Shown piece after piece: positions 1 through 10,227 of a stretch of DNA of 64,000 nucleotides. The position numbers and the translations under genes are program-made. Position 1 is the stretch's first letter. Each line of letters starts with the position of its first letter. The stretch spans positions 577,501 to 641,500 of the forward strand of contig OX352322.1 in assembly GCA_947090765.1 (NCBI GenBank), written 5' to 3'. Source of the DNA: Pseudomonas sp. MM223. GTDB taxonomy: Bacteria > Pseudomonadota > Gammaproteobacteria > Pseudomonadales > Pseudomonadaceae. Under the pieces are notes generated by a model. It was not told the origin of the DNA and made no database searches. It was given only the letters and a program-made list of their open reading frames with translations.

Positions 1-2240
<2,240 letters not shown>

Positions 2241-2374
2241 TATAACACCCAAGCAATTTGCTCACGCAGATTGCGGTGGTGAAGATGATACGAACCGAAA
2301 GTTCGCAACAGACCACAAATATCGCATATCCGGATTCGCTGGGCTGTCCATCTGGACATTCTGGCTACAGAATT

Positions 2375-2491
2375 TCTTGACGACCATAGAGCATTGGAAC
2401 CACCTGATCCCATCCCGAACTCAGCAGTGAAACGATGCATCGCCGATGGTAGTGTGGGGTTTCCCCATGTGAGAGTAGGTCATCGTCAAGA
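2375..2491 (+). rRNA. rrf: 5S ribosomal RNA
   Basis: The terminal helix is formed by CTTGACGA (2376-2383) and TCGTCAAG (2483-2490), enclosing the conserved core CCTGATCCCATCCCGAACTCAG and the loop E/helix IV segment near 2435-2470. Length about 116 bases is typical. It is followed by a strong intrinsic terminator, so this is the end of the rRNA transcript. Confidence 0.95.
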
Positions 2492-2501
2492 TTCATTTCG
2501 C

Positions 2502-2540
2502 AAAACCCCTATCTGCACATGCAGGTAGGGGTTTTGTCTT
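2502..2540 (+). terminator. rRNA operon terminator
   Basis: AAAACCCCTA..CTGCA and TGCAG.TAGGGGTTTT form a long, nearly perfect GC-rich hairpin followed by TGTCTTT, just after the 5S gene. Confidence 0.85.
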
Positions 2541-2570
2541 TGCGGCGCAAAATTTCCCGCCCTCTCGAAC

Positions 2571-2606
2571 CCCTGTGGGAGCGGGCGAGCCCGCGAAGCA
2601 GGCGAC
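2571..2606. repeat. single REP palindrome upstream of birA
   Basis: CCTGTGGGAGCGGGCGAGCC followed by CGCGAAG is the core of the P. putida-type REP element, with a hairpin GCGGGC-GA-GCCCGC at 2581-2594. The same core recurs as pairs near 50158 and, as variants, near 39214 and 62148. The birA frame runs open through this repeat, which argues against a start codon upstream of 2650. Confidence 0.8.
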
Positions 2607-2691
2607 GCAAGGCCGCTGCCGCAGGCCCTTTTCCTATGCAAGCCAACAGCCCATGGCTATCATGCCTGCCTTATTCCAAGTCGAGACTGGC

Positions 2692-3651
2692 ATGCTGAAG
2701 TTGTTGAATCTCCTCAAGGATGGCCGGTTCCATTCCGGAGAAGCTCTGGGGGCAGCCCTCGGGGTGAGTCGCAGCGCCGTTTGGAAGCAGCTGCAGCACC
2801 TGGAGAGCGAGCTGAACCTCACCATTCACAAGGTTCGTGGCCGCGGCTATCAGCTGGCGGCACCACTGGCTTTGCTCGAGGCGCAGGCAATTGCCGGGTT
2901 TGCCGAAGGCGAGCAGTGGCCGGTTTTCATTCACGAAAGCATCGATTCCACCAACGCCGAAGGATTGAGGCTTGCCAATCAAGGGCAGGTAGCGCCATTT
3001 CTCGTCCTGGCCGAGCGGCAAAGCGCCGGCCGCGGCCGACGTGGCCGGCAATGGGTCAGCCCGTTTGCCGAAAACCTCTACTACAGCCTGGTCCTGCGTG
3101 TGGATGGCGGCATGCGCCAGCTCGAAGGCTTGAGCCTGGTGGTGGGGGTTGCAGTAATGCGCACTCTGCAGGCGTTCGGCGTAAAAGATGTTGGGCTGAA
3201 ATGGCCCAATGACGTACTGGTTCGCGGGCAGAAGATCACCGGTATTCTCCTGGAACTAGTGGGTGACCCTGCCGATGTCTGTCATGTAGTGCTGGGTATC
3301 GGTATCAATGTGAACATGCAGGTCAACGACCAGGTCGACCAGCAGTGGACCTCGATGCGACGTGAGGTGGGGGCGGCTATAGACCGTAACCACTTGGTAG
3401 CGTCGCTCAGTCAGCAATTGCAGCACGAATTGGCACGCCATCGTCGCTACGGGTTTGCCGCATTCCAAGAGGAATGGGAGCAGGCGCACCTCTGGCAGGG
3501 GCGCAATGTTTCACTGGTTGCCGGTAGCACGCGTATTGATGGCGTGGTTCTTGGCGTCGACGGGCAGGGCGGCTTGCGCCTTGAGGTGGACGGAGTTGAA
3601 AAGAGCTTCAGTGGTGGTGAGCTCAGTTTGAGGTTGCGTGATGATTCTTGA
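2692..3651 (+). CDS. birA: BirA bifunctional biotin--protein ligase / biotin operon repressor
   Basis: Protein of 319 residues that activates biotin as biotinyl-AMP and attaches it to the biotin carboxyl carrier protein; as a dimer it can repress biotin synthesis genes. The N-terminal winged helix (about residues 5-60, [13 protein letters not shown]) is followed by the ligase domain with the biotinyl-AMP loop GRGRRGRQW and the KWPNDV motif. The start at 2692 gives the family N-terminus ([17 protein letters not shown]). In-frame ATGs at 2653 and 2662 would add about ten residues, and the frame is open back into a REP element. The stop overlaps the coaX start, so the two genes are probably translationally coupled. 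Confidence 0.93.
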   Translation: MLKLLNLLKDGRFHSGEALGAALGVSRSAVWKQLQHLESELNLTIHKVRGRGYQLAAPLALLEAQAIAGFAEGEQWPVFIHESIDSTNAEGLRLANQGQVAPFLVLAERQSAGRGRRGRQWVSPFAENLYYSLVLRVDGGMRQLEGLSLVVGVAVMRTLQAFGVKDVGLKWPNDVLVRGQKITGILLELVGDPADVCHVVLGIGINVNMQVNDQVDQQWTSMRREVGAAIDRNHLVASLSQQLQHELARHRRYGFAAFQEEWEQAHLWQGRNVSLVAGSTRIDGVVLGVDGQGGLRLEVDGVEKSFSGGELSLRLRDDS

Positions 3652-4390
3652 GCTCGACTGCGGTAACAGCTTCATCAAGTGGCGGGTCATCCATGCCGCT
3701 GATGCAGTGATTGAAGGTGGTGGGATCGTCGATTCCGATCAAGCGCTGCTGGCTGAAGTGGCTGCACTAGCTTCGGTGCGCCTCACGGGCTGCCGCATTG
3801 TCAGTGTGCGCAGCGAGGAAGAAACCGATGCGCTTTGTGCCTTGATAGCCCAGGCATTTGCCGTGCGGGCGCGCGTCGCGCGTCCGGCGCAGAGCATGGC
3901 CGGTGTGCGCAACGGTTATGAAGATTATCAGCGTCTGGGCATGGACCGCTGGCTGGCTGCGCTGGGTGCATTTCACCTTGCCAAGGGCGCGTGCCTGGTG
4001 ATCGATCTGGGTACCGCTGCCAAAGCAGACTTTGTTGCCGCAGATGGTGAGCATCTGGGGGGCTACATCTGCCCGGGCATGCCATTGATGCGCGGTCAGT
4101 TGCGCACCCACACCCGGCGTATTCGCTACGACGATGCCTCTGCTGAGCGCGCATTGACCAGCCTGTCGCCGGGGCGCTCCACCGTCGAAGCAGTCGAGCG
4201 CGGTTGCGTGCTGATGCTCCAGGGCTTTGCGCGTACCCAGCTCGAGCAAGCGCGTGCGCTGTGGGGTAATGAATTCACGGTGTTCCTCACCGGGGGCGAT
4301 GCGCCGCTGGTGAGAGAGGCATTGCCACAGGCGCGTGTCGTCCCGGATCTGGTTTTCGTTGGCTTGGCCATGGCCTGCCCATTGGATTGA
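3641..4390 (+). CDS. coaX: Type III pantothenate kinase
   Basis: CoaX of 249 residues phosphorylates pantothenate, the first step of coenzyme A synthesis. It belongs to the ASKHA fold and needs a monovalent cation. The phosphate-binding start ([15 protein letters not shown]), the VIDLGTAAK segment and the GGYICPGM and FLTGGDA motifs are all present. The start overlaps the last 11 bases of birA; a GTG three bases earlier is an equally possible start. Type III is the only pantothenate kinase in many pseudomonads, which lack CoaA, so this gene is probably essential. Confidence 0.93.
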   Translation: MILELDCGNSFIKWRVIHAADAVIEGGGIVDSDQALLAEVAALASVRLTGCRIVSVRSEEETDALCALIAQAFAVRARVARPAQSMAGVRNGYEDYQRLGMDRWLAALGAFHLAKGACLVIDLGTAAKADFVAADGEHLGGYICPGMPLMRGQLRTHTRRIRYDDASAERALTSLSPGRSTVEAVERGCVLMLQGFARTQLEQARALWGNEFTVFLTGGDAPLVREALPQARVVPDLVFVGLAMACPLD

Positions 4391-4397
4391 GGTGCCT

Positions 4398-4823
4398 ATG
4401 CGTTGGTTGTTTCTGTTGCTACTGGTGCTCAACGTCTTCTATTACGTGTGGCATCAGCAGGAAGCACCGCTGAAGGTCAAGGAAGTCGCCCCCCTGTCGC
4501 TGTACAAGGGGAATCAGCAAGAGATCCGTCTGTTGCGTGAAACGGGTGTGTCGGCGCCACCCAGGCGCCGCGACGAATGCCTGGTAGTGGGGGGCGTGAC
4601 AGGGCAGGAGCAGTTGGATGCGCTACGTCAGCGCTTGCTGAGCCTGGATATTGCGACCGTTCCAGTGGCGGGGCAGTTGCCTGGAGCCGATGGGCGCTGG
4701 CTCAAGGTTGCCCCGGAAAGCGAGCGTTTGCTGGACCAAACAGTCCTTTCGACTCTTTCCAATGATTTCAAAGACTTAAAACATAAAATTATTTTCTGCC
4801 AGGGTATTGCAACTGGCGAATAG
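4398..4823 (+). CDS. Small membrane-anchored SPOR-domain-like protein
   Basis: Protein of 141 residues with a single N-terminal membrane segment (WLFLLLLVLNVFYYVW, residues 3-18), which probably places the rest in the periplasm. The C-terminal half (about 60-135) resembles a SPOR peptidoglycan-binding fold: a CLVVGGV strand, a helix EQLDALRQRLLSL, then WLKVAP. It starts 7 bases after coaX and is probably co-transcribed with birA-coaX. The SPOR assignment is by pattern only; SPOR proteins bind denuded septal glycan. No catalytic residues are recognised. Confidence 0.6.
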   Translation: MRWLFLLLLVLNVFYYVWHQQEAPLKVKEVAPLSLYKGNQQEIRLLRETGVSAPPRRRDECLVVGGVTGQEQLDALRQRLLSLDIATVPVAGQLPGADGRWLKVAPESERLLDQTVLSTLSNDFKDLKHKIIFCQGIATGE

Positions 4824-4933
4824 CTTGATAGAATGGCGCCCGCTTCACAGGGAACACCACTTAGGTGGCAGAACTGGAAGCGGTGTCAAAGCAGCTAAGT
4901 TTCAGATTTGATTGAAAAAATTTGAAAAAACGC

Positions 4934-4962
4934 TTGACACTAGGACGGCAGATGAATAAAAT
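4934..4962 (+). promoter_or_regulatory. Promoter of the tRNA-Tyr-Gly-Thr-tuf operon
   Basis: TTGACA (4934-4939), a 17-base spacer and TAAAAT (4957-4962), followed by a GC-rich discriminator. This is a near-consensus sigma70 promoter placed 13 bases before tRNA-Tyr, as expected for a growth-rate-controlled stable RNA promoter. Confidence 0.85.
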
Positions 4963-4975
4963 GCCGGCCACATCT

Positions 4976-5059
4976 GGAGGGATTCCCGAGCGGTCAAAGG
5001 GGACGGACTGTAAATCCGTTGCGAGAGCTTCGAAGGTTCGAATCCTTCTCCCTCCACCA
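4976..5059 (+). tRNA. tyrT: tRNA-Tyr (GTA)
   Basis: Class II tRNA with a long variable arm. The acceptor stem is GGAGGGA/TCCCTCC, the anticodon loop is CTGTAAA, and the CCA end is encoded. First gene of the tRNA-tuf operon. Confidence 0.97.
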
Positions 5060-5083
5060 GTTTTAGCGAGAGCCGCAAGCTCC

Positions 5084-5157
<74 letters not shown>

Positions 5158-5186
5158 AGTTTGCTGGATTTTGCGCAAAGTGTTTC

Positions 5187-5262
5187 GCTCTTGTAGCTCA
5201 GTTGGTAGAGCACACCCTTGGTAAGGGTGAGGTCAGCGGTTCAAATCCGCTCAAGAGCTCCA
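5187..5262 (+). tRNA. thrT: tRNA-Thr (GGT)
   Basis: Acceptor stem GCTCTTG/CAAGAGC, anticodon loop CTTGGTA (GGT), encoded CCA. The Tyr-Gly-Thr-tuf order matches the E. coli tufB operon minus its leading thrU. Confidence 0.97.
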
Positions 5263-5265
5263 TAT

Positions 5266-5303
5266 AAACAAGGCAGATATGAAAATATCTGCCTTTGTTT
5301 TAT
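5266..5303 (+). terminator. Hairpin with T-rich tail between tRNA-Thr and tuf
   Basis: AAACA-AGGCAGATAT and ATATCTGCCT-T-TGTTT form about 15 base pairs with one bulge and a GAAA loop, followed by TTATC. It could end part of the tRNA transcript (attenuator), or be a processing or stabilising stem ahead of the tuf message. Confidence 0.6.
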
Positions 5304-5340
5304 CAGCGCAAGACTATTTCTTCTGCGGAGGATTGTTTCG

Positions 5341-6534
5341 ATGGCTAAGGAAAAGTTTGATCGTTCCCTTCCCCACGTTAACGTCGGCACTATCGGCCAC
5401 GTTGACCACGGTAAGACCACTCTGACCGCAGCTCTGACTCGCGTCTGCTCCGAAGTTTTCGGTTCGGCAGTCGTTGAGTTCGACAAGATCGACTCGGCTC
5501 CGGAAGAAAAAGCGCGCGGTATCACCATCAACACCGCTCACGTCGAGTACAACTCGAACATTCGTCACTACGCTCACGTTGACTGCCCAGGTCACGCTGA
5601 CTACGTGAAGAACATGATCACCGGTGCTGCCCAGATGGACGGCGCGATCCTGGTTTGCTCGGCCGCCGATGGTCCGATGCCACAAACCCGTGAGCACATC
5701 CTGCTGTCCCGTCAGGTTGGCGTTCCGTACATCGTGGTCTTCCTGAACAAGGCTGACCTGGTAGACGACGCTGAGCTGCTGGAACTGGTCGAGATGGAAG
5801 TTCGCGACCTGCTGTCCACCTATGACTTCCCAGGCGACGACACTCCGATCATCATCGGTTCCGCTCGTATGGCCCTGGAAGGCAAAGACGACAACGAAAT
5901 GGGCACCACCGCTGTCAAGCGTCTGGTTGAAACTCTGGACAGCTACATCCCAGAGCCAGAGCGCGCTATCGACAAGCCGTTCCTGATGCCAATCGAAGAC
6001 GTATTCTCGATCTCGGGTCGTGGTACCGTTGTTACCGGTCGTATCGAGCGTGGTATCGTCCGCGTTCAGGATCCGCTGGAAATCGTTGGTCTGCGTGACA
6101 CCACCACCACCACCTGCACCGGTGTTGAGATGTTCCGCAAGCTGCTGGACGAAGGTCGTGCTGGCGAGAACTGCGGCGTTCTGCTGCGTGGTACCAAGCG
6201 TGACGACGTTGAGCGTGGCCAGGTTCTGGTCAAGCCAGGTTCGGTCAAGCCGCACACCAAGTTCACCGCAGAAGTCTACGTCCTGTCGAAGGAAGAAGGC
6301 GGCCGTCACACTCCGTTCTTCAAAGGCTACCGTCCACAGTTCTACTTCCGTACCACTGACGTGACCGGTAACTGCGAACTGCCGGAAGGCGTTGAAATGG
6401 TAATGCCAGGTGACAACATTCAGATGACTGTTACCCTGATCAAGACCATCGCAATGGAAGACGGTCTGCGCTTCGCTATCCGTGAAGGCGGTCGTACCGT
6501 CGGCGCCGGCGTCGTAGCAAAAATTATTGAATAA
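5341..6534 (+). CDS. tuf: Elongation factor Tu (first copy)
   Basis: EF-Tu of 397 residues; as the GTP complex it delivers aminoacyl-tRNA to the ribosomal A site. The G domain shows [10 protein letters not shown] (P-loop), the DCPGHADY switch and NKAD, followed by two beta-barrel domains. The ATG at 5341 has a GGAGG-like site upstream (CGGAGGATTG); the frame is open further upstream through tRNA-Thr but is not coding there. The protein is identical to the second copy at 21929, and bases 5356-6518 appear identical to 21944-23106, with synonymous differences only at the two ends. Confidence 0.98.
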   Translation: MAKEKFDRSLPHVNVGTIGHVDHGKTTLTAALTRVCSEVFGSAVVEFDKIDSAPEEKARGITINTAHVEYNSNIRHYAHVDCPGHADYVKNMITGAAQMDGAILVCSAADGPMPQTREHILLSRQVGVPYIVVFLNKADLVDDAELLELVEMEVRDLLSTYDFPGDDTPIIIGSARMALEGKDDNEMGTTAVKRLVETLDSYIPEPERAIDKPFLMPIEDVFSISGRGTVVTGRIERGIVRVQDPLEIVGLRDTTTTTCTGVEMFRKLLDEGRAGENCGVLLRGTKRDDVERGQVLVKPGSVKPHTKFTAEVYVLSKEEGGRHTPFFKGYRPQFYFRTTDVTGNCELPEGVEMVMPGDNIQMTVTLIKTIAMEDGLRFAIREGGRTVGAGVVAKIIE

Positions 6535-6538
6535 GTAG

Positions 6539-6578
6539 TTGATTTACTTGATCAGGCCGGTATAATGGCCGGCCTGAT
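6539..6578 (+). promoter_or_regulatory. Promoter for tRNA-Trp-secE-nusG embedded in a palindrome
   Basis: TTGATT (6539-6544), 16 bases, then TATAAT (6561-6566). The -10 sits exactly in the 8-base loop of a perfect 10-bp inverted repeat, ATCAGGCCGG / CCGGCCTGAT (6551-6560 and 6569-6578). Transcription should start just before tRNA-Trp. In readthrough RNA from tuf the same sequence can fold as a hairpin without a U tract. Confidence 0.7.
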
Positions 6579-6588
6579 ACAGCGTTAC

Positions 6589-6664
6589 AGGTCAGTAGCT
6601 CAATTGGCAGAGCGACGGTCTCCAAAACCGTAGGTTGGGGGTTCGATTCCCTCCTGACCTGCCA
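6589..6664 (+). tRNA. trpT: tRNA-Trp (CCA)
   Basis: Acceptor stem AGGTCAG/CTGACCT, anticodon loop CTCCAAA (CCA), encoded CCA end. It leads the secE-nusG transcript, the usual position in gammaproteobacteria. Confidence 0.97.
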
Positions 6665-6708
6665 TTTCACTTCGGTGTGATGGCTTTCTTCTCACAGGAT
6701 CCTCCTCG

Positions 6709-7077
6709 ATGACTCCCAAAACTGAAGCCCAAGAATCGCGTTTTGATCTATTCAAGTGGCTGGCTGTAGTTGCTTTGGTGGTTGTAGCTGTTGTGGGTAA
6801 TCAATATTACTCCGCGTCTCCGATCCTGTATCGCGTCCTCGCACTTCTCGTCCTGGCTGCTGTCGCGGGCTTTGTAGCTCTGCAGACTGCGAAGGGCAAG
6901 TCGTTCTTTGCGCTGGCGAAGGAAGCTCGTACCGAAATTCGTAAAGTCGTGTGGCCGACCCGCCAGGAAACCACCCAGACCACGCTGATTGTCGTGGCTG
7001 TCGTGCTGGTTATGGCACTGCTGCTGTGGGGGCTTGATTCCCTGCTCGGCTGGGCGGTCTCCCTGATCGTTGGCTAA
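6709..7077 (+). CDS. secE: Preprotein translocase subunit SecE
   Basis: Protein of 122 residues, a stabilising subunit of the SecYEG channel in the inner membrane. Three hydrophobic segments are visible (about 14-32, 40-58 and 90-118). The conserved core EARTEIRKVVWPTRQETTQTT before the last segment is the family signature and contacts SecY. The three-segment form is that of E. coli rather than the single-segment form of many bacteria. It sits between tRNA-Trp and nusG, with 9 bases to nusG. Confidence 0.96.
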   Translation: MTPKTEAQESRFDLFKWLAVVALVVVAVVGNQYYSASPILYRVLALLVLAAVAGFVALQTAKGKSFFALAKEARTEIRKVVWPTRQETTQTTLIVVAVVLVMALLLWGLDSLLGWAVSLIVG

Positions 7078-7086
7078 AGGTGTCCC

Positions 7087-7620
7087 GTGGCTAAGCGTTG
7101 GTATGTTGTGCATGCTTACTCGGGTTACGAGAAGCATGTAATGCGCTCCCTGATTGAGCGCGTCAAGCTGGCTGGCATGGAAGACGGTTTCGGCGAGATC
7201 TTGGTTCCGACCGAAGAAGTCGTCGAAATGCGCAACGGCCAGAAGCGCAAGAGTGAGCGTAAATTCTTCCCTGGTTATGTACTGGTCCAGATGGAGATGA
7301 ACGAAGGGACTTGGCACTTGGTCAAGGATACCCCTCGTGTGATGGGCTTTATCGGTGGTACCGCAGATAAGCCTGCACCGATCACTGATAAAGAAGCTGA
7401 GGCCATCCTGCGTCGCGTTGCCGACGGTAGCGACAAGCCGAAGCCGAAGACGCTGTTCGAGCCGGGCGAAGTGGTTCGTGTCATTGATGGTCCGTTCGCT
7501 GACTTCAATGGTAGTGTCGAAGAAGTTAACTACGAAAAGAGTCGCCTCCAGGTGGCGGTGCTCATTTTCGGTCGCTCTACTCCGGTGGAGCTCGAGTTCA
7601 GCCAGGTCGAAAAGGTCTAG
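7087..7620 (+). CDS. nusG: Transcription termination/antitermination factor NusG
   Basis: Protein of 177 residues. The NGN domain (about 1-115) binds the RNA polymerase clamp, and the C-terminal KOW domain (about 125-177, [19 protein letters not shown]) contacts Rho or ribosomal protein S10. The start is GTG at 7087. The gene is followed by a strong terminator, so secE-nusG is separate from the rplK transcript. Confidence 0.97.
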   Translation: MAKRWYVVHAYSGYEKHVMRSLIERVKLAGMEDGFGEILVPTEEVVEMRNGQKRKSERKFFPGYVLVQMEMNEGTWHLVKDTPRVMGFIGGTADKPAPITDKEAEAILRRVADGSDKPKPKTLFEPGEVVRVIDGPFADFNGSVEEVNYEKSRLQVAVLIFGRSTPVELEFSQVEKV

Positions 7621-7636
7621 GCGGACGAAGCATCCC

Positions 7637-7668
7637 AAACCCCGCAGCCTTGTGTGTTGCGGGGTTTT
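7637..7668 (+). terminator. Terminator after nusG
   Basis: AAACCCCGCA and TGCGGGGTTTT form a 10-bp GC-rich stem with a T run, ending secE-nusG before the rplK leader. Confidence 0.85.
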
Positions 7669-7739
7669 GTCGTCACTGGGATAAAACGCAAGTCATCCGG
7701 GGAGCCATCAGGCGTTCGTACCCGATTTTGGAGTAGCTC

Positions 7740-8171
7740 ATGGCTAAGAAGATTCAGGCTTACATCAAGCTGCAAGTTAAGGCCGGCCAGGCCAACCCAA
7801 GCCCACCCGTTGGTCCAGCACTGGGTCAACATGGTGTGAACATCATGGAATTCTGCAAGGCCTTCAACGCCCGTACTCAGGGTCAAGAAGCCGGCCTGCC
7901 GACTCCTGTGATCATCACTGTCTACAGCGACCGTAGCTTCACCTTCGAGACCAAGAGCACCCCTGCCTCGGTTCTGCTGAAGAAAGCTGCTGGTCTGACC
8001 AGTGGTTCGGCTCGTCCGAACACCGTTAAAGTCGGTACCGTTACCCGTGCCCAGCTGGAAGATATCGCCAAAGCAAAACAGGCTGATCTGACCGCTGCTG
8101 ACCTGGACGCTGCTGTACGCACCATCGCTGGCTCTGCCCGCAGCATGGGCTTGAACGTGGAGGGTGTGTAA
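7740..8171 (+). CDS. rplK: 50S ribosomal protein L11
   Basis: Protein of 143 residues that binds the GTPase-associated centre of 23S rRNA with the L10/L12 stalk and is needed for the RelA stringent response. The proline-rich N-terminal segment [23 protein letters not shown], the thiostrepton-binding region, is intact. The C-terminal RNA-binding domain ends at [14 protein letters not shown]. The stop overlaps the rplA start by one base (TAATG), so the pair is coupled. In E. coli L1 represses this pair; no test was possible here. Confidence 0.98.
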   Translation: MAKKIQAYIKLQVKAGQANPSPPVGPALGQHGVNIMEFCKAFNARTQGQEAGLPTPVIITVYSDRSFTFETKSTPASVLLKKAAGLTSGSARPNTVKVGTVTRAQLEDIAKAKQADLTAADLDAAVRTIAGSARSMGLNVEGV

Positions 8172-8866
8172 TGGCTAAGCTGACCAAGCGTCAAAAGGCA
8201 ATCGCCGAGAAAATCGAAGCAGGCAAGGCCTACAACTTCGAAGAAGCGGCAACTCTGCTGGCCTCGCTGCCTGCTGCCAAGTTCGTCGAGTCCTACGACA
8301 TCGCCGTTAACCTCGGTGTTGACCCGCGTAAATCCGACCAGGTCGTTCGTAGCGCTACTGTGCTGCCACACGGTACTGGCAAGACCGTTCGCGTTGCTGT
8401 CTTCACCCAGGGTCCAGCTGCTGAAGCTGCTCTGGCTGCCGGCGCTGACCGCGTAGGTATGGACGATCTGGCTGCCGAAATGAAAGCCGGCGACCTGAAC
8501 TATGACGTCGTCATCGCATCGCCTGATGCCATGCGCGTTGTAGGTCAGCTGGGTCAGGTTCTGGGTCCTCGCGGCCTGATGCCTAACCCGAAAGTTGGTA
8601 CCGTTAGCCCAGACGTAGCCACTGCCGTGAAAAACGCCAAGGCTGGTCAGGTTCGCTACCGCACCGACAAAAACGGTATCATCCACACCTCCGTTGGCAA
8701 GGTCGGCTTTGAAGCTGGCAAGCTGAAGGAAAACGTTGAAGCCCTGATCGCTGATCTGAAGCGTATCAAGCCAGCTTCCTCGAAAGGTATCTACGTCAAG
8801 CGCGTTACCCTGAGCACCACCATGGGCCCAGGTCTGGTCATCGATCAGAGCTCGCTGAACGTGTAA
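8171..8866 (+). CDS. rplA: 50S ribosomal protein L1
   Basis: Protein of 231 residues, the mobile L1 stalk protein that guides the deacylated tRNA out of the E site. The two-domain family pattern is complete, with the signature [15 protein letters not shown] in the middle. In E. coli it also represses translation of its own operon. It starts inside the rplK stop codon. A GTGCGAC/GTCGCAC hairpin follows at 8873. Confidence 0.98.
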   Translation: MAKLTKRQKAIAEKIEAGKAYNFEEAATLLASLPAAKFVESYDIAVNLGVDPRKSDQVVRSATVLPHGTGKTVRVAVFTQGPAAEAALAAGADRVGMDDLAAEMKAGDLNYDVVIASPDAMRVVGQLGQVLGPRGLMPNPKVGTVSPDVATAVKNAKAGQVRYRTDKNGIIHTSVGKVGFEAGKLKENVEALIADLKRIKPASSKGIYVKRVTLSTTMGPGLVIDQSSLNV

Positions 8867-9063
8867 GAACATGGCGGTGCGACCTGTCGCACTGCCAGCA
8901 AAAATTGGGGTCCCTGCCTGGCGGGGGCTATCCAAGACCGTAGGCGGCGCAAGCCTTAAAATACCAGCCCACGCAGATGGTGCTCCCGATTCGTTACCGA
9001 ATCAGACACCAAAACGACATCCGGCTTCGGCCAGATGAAACGGTAAAAACCAGGAGTAAACCC
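8867..9063 (+). promoter_or_regulatory. rplJ leader, likely L10 autoregulatory region
   Basis: A 197-base stretch without a gene. It holds a GTGCGAC/GTCGCAC hairpin at 8873-8896 just after rplA, then a structured G-rich segment and ACCAGGAGT before the GTG start of rplJ. In enterobacteria this leader binds L10-(L12)4 to repress rplJL translation. That role is inferred from position here, not from a recognised binding motif. Confidence 0.5.
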
Positions 9064-9564
9064 GTGGCAATTAAACTCGAAGACAAGAAGGCCATCGTCG
9101 CTGAAGTCAACGAGGCTGCCAAAGTCGCTCTGTCCGCTGTCGTGGCTGATGCCCGTGGTGTGACTGTAAGCGCAATGACCGGACTCCGTAAAGAGGCCCG
9201 CGAGGCTGGCGTTTACGTACGTGTCGTACGTAACACCCTGCTCAAGCGCGCTGTTGAAGGCACCGAATTTTCGATCCTCAACGACGCGTTCAAAGGCCCG
9301 ACCCTGATTGCTTTCTCCAACGAACACCCGGGCGCTGCTGCTCGTCTGTTCAAAGAGTTCGCCAAGGGTCAGGACAAGTTCGAGATCAAGGCAGCTGCGT
9401 TTGACGGCAATTTCATTGCAGCGAACCAGATCGACGTGTTGGCTACCCTGCCGACCCGCGACGAAGCTATTGCACGACTGATGAGCGTTATTCAAGGCGC
9501 CACCAGCAAGCTGGCTCGTACTCTGGCAGCCATTCGCGACCAGAAAGAAGCTACCGCTGCCTAA
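9064..9564 (+). CDS. rplJ: 50S ribosomal protein L10
   Basis: Protein of 166 residues forming the base of the stalk: its N-terminal domain binds 23S rRNA and L11, and its C-terminal helix holds the L12 dimers. The start is GTG at 9064 with AGGAG upstream ([15 protein letters not shown]-terminus); the open frame further upstream lies in the leader. It is followed after 77 bases by rplL, the usual pairing, and probably represses its own translation as in E. coli. Confidence 0.97.
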   Translation: MAIKLEDKKAIVAEVNEAAKVALSAVVADARGVTVSAMTGLRKEAREAGVYVRVVRNTLLKRAVEGTEFSILNDAFKGPTLIAFSNEHPGAAARLFKEFAKGQDKFEIKAAAFDGNFIAANQIDVLATLPTRDEAIARLMSVIQGATSKLARTLAAIRDQKEATAA

Positions 9565-9641
9565 GGCGCGAGAACTCTTTCAAAATCATTTGTTTAATTT
9601 GATGGCTGCGTAGGCCTTCACCCCAATACAGGATTTAAGTC

Positions 9642-10007
9642 ATGTCCCTGACTAACGAGCAAATCATCGAAGCAATCGGCCAGAAAACCGTTCTGGAAGT
9701 TGTTGAGCTGATCAAAGCAATGGAAGAAACCTTCGGCGTTACCGCTGCTGTTGCCGCTGCTGGCCCAGCTGCTGCTGCCGCTGTTGTTGAAGAGCAGACC
9801 GAGTTCAACGTTGTTCTGGTTGAAGCCGGCGAGAAGAAAGTGAACGTGATTAAAGCCGTTCGCGAGCTGACCGGTCTGGGCCTGAAAGAAGCCAAAGAGA
9901 AAGTCGATGGCGCTCCTCAGGTTGTAGCTGAAGGCGTTTCGAAAGAAGCCGCTGAAGACGCTAAGAAGAAGCTGGAAGAAGCAGGCGCTAAAGTCGAGCT
10001 GAAGTAA
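9642..10007 (+). CDS. rplL: 50S ribosomal protein L7/L12
   Basis: Protein of 121 residues, the only multi-copy ribosomal protein; it recruits translational GTPases. The N-terminal dimerisation domain (1-35), an Ala/Gly-rich hinge ([14 protein letters not shown]) and the globular C-terminal domain with the factor-binding helix ([19 protein letters not shown]) are clear. A terminator-like hairpin lies between it and rpoB, which would let rplJL be made in excess of rpoBC. Confidence 0.98.
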   Translation: MSLTNEQIIEAIGQKTVLEVVELIKAMEETFGVTAAVAAAGPAAAAAVVEEQTEFNVVLVEAGEKKVNVIKAVRELTGLGLKEAKEKVDGAPQVVAEGVSKEAAEDAKKKLEEAGAKVELK

Positions 10008-10052
10008 TTTCGACTTTGCGATGCCAGCCTGAGCGTTGAGCACAAGGCTGAT

Positions 10053-10082
10053 GGCTGGTGGCTTATGCCACCGGCCTTTTTC
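10053..10082 (+). terminator. Attenuator-like terminator between rplL and rpoB
   Basis: GGCTGGTGGC and GCCACCGGCC form a stem with a TTAT loop, followed by TTTTT. The 220-base rplL-rpoB gap holds no other recognised element. In E. coli a partial terminator here lowers rpoBC expression relative to rplJL. Confidence 0.75.
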
Positions 10083-10227
10083 CGTTATTGGTGGTCGGTC
10101 AAGCCGGCCCCGATAACAAGCTGCAAGACACCCATGTGGGTGGCGCAAACCAAGGGGTTTGCACGATTTTCTGGCTGCTCCCGCCGGGAGAAGCCAAACA
10201 AGCAGGTGACCAAGCTGGGGAACGCTG

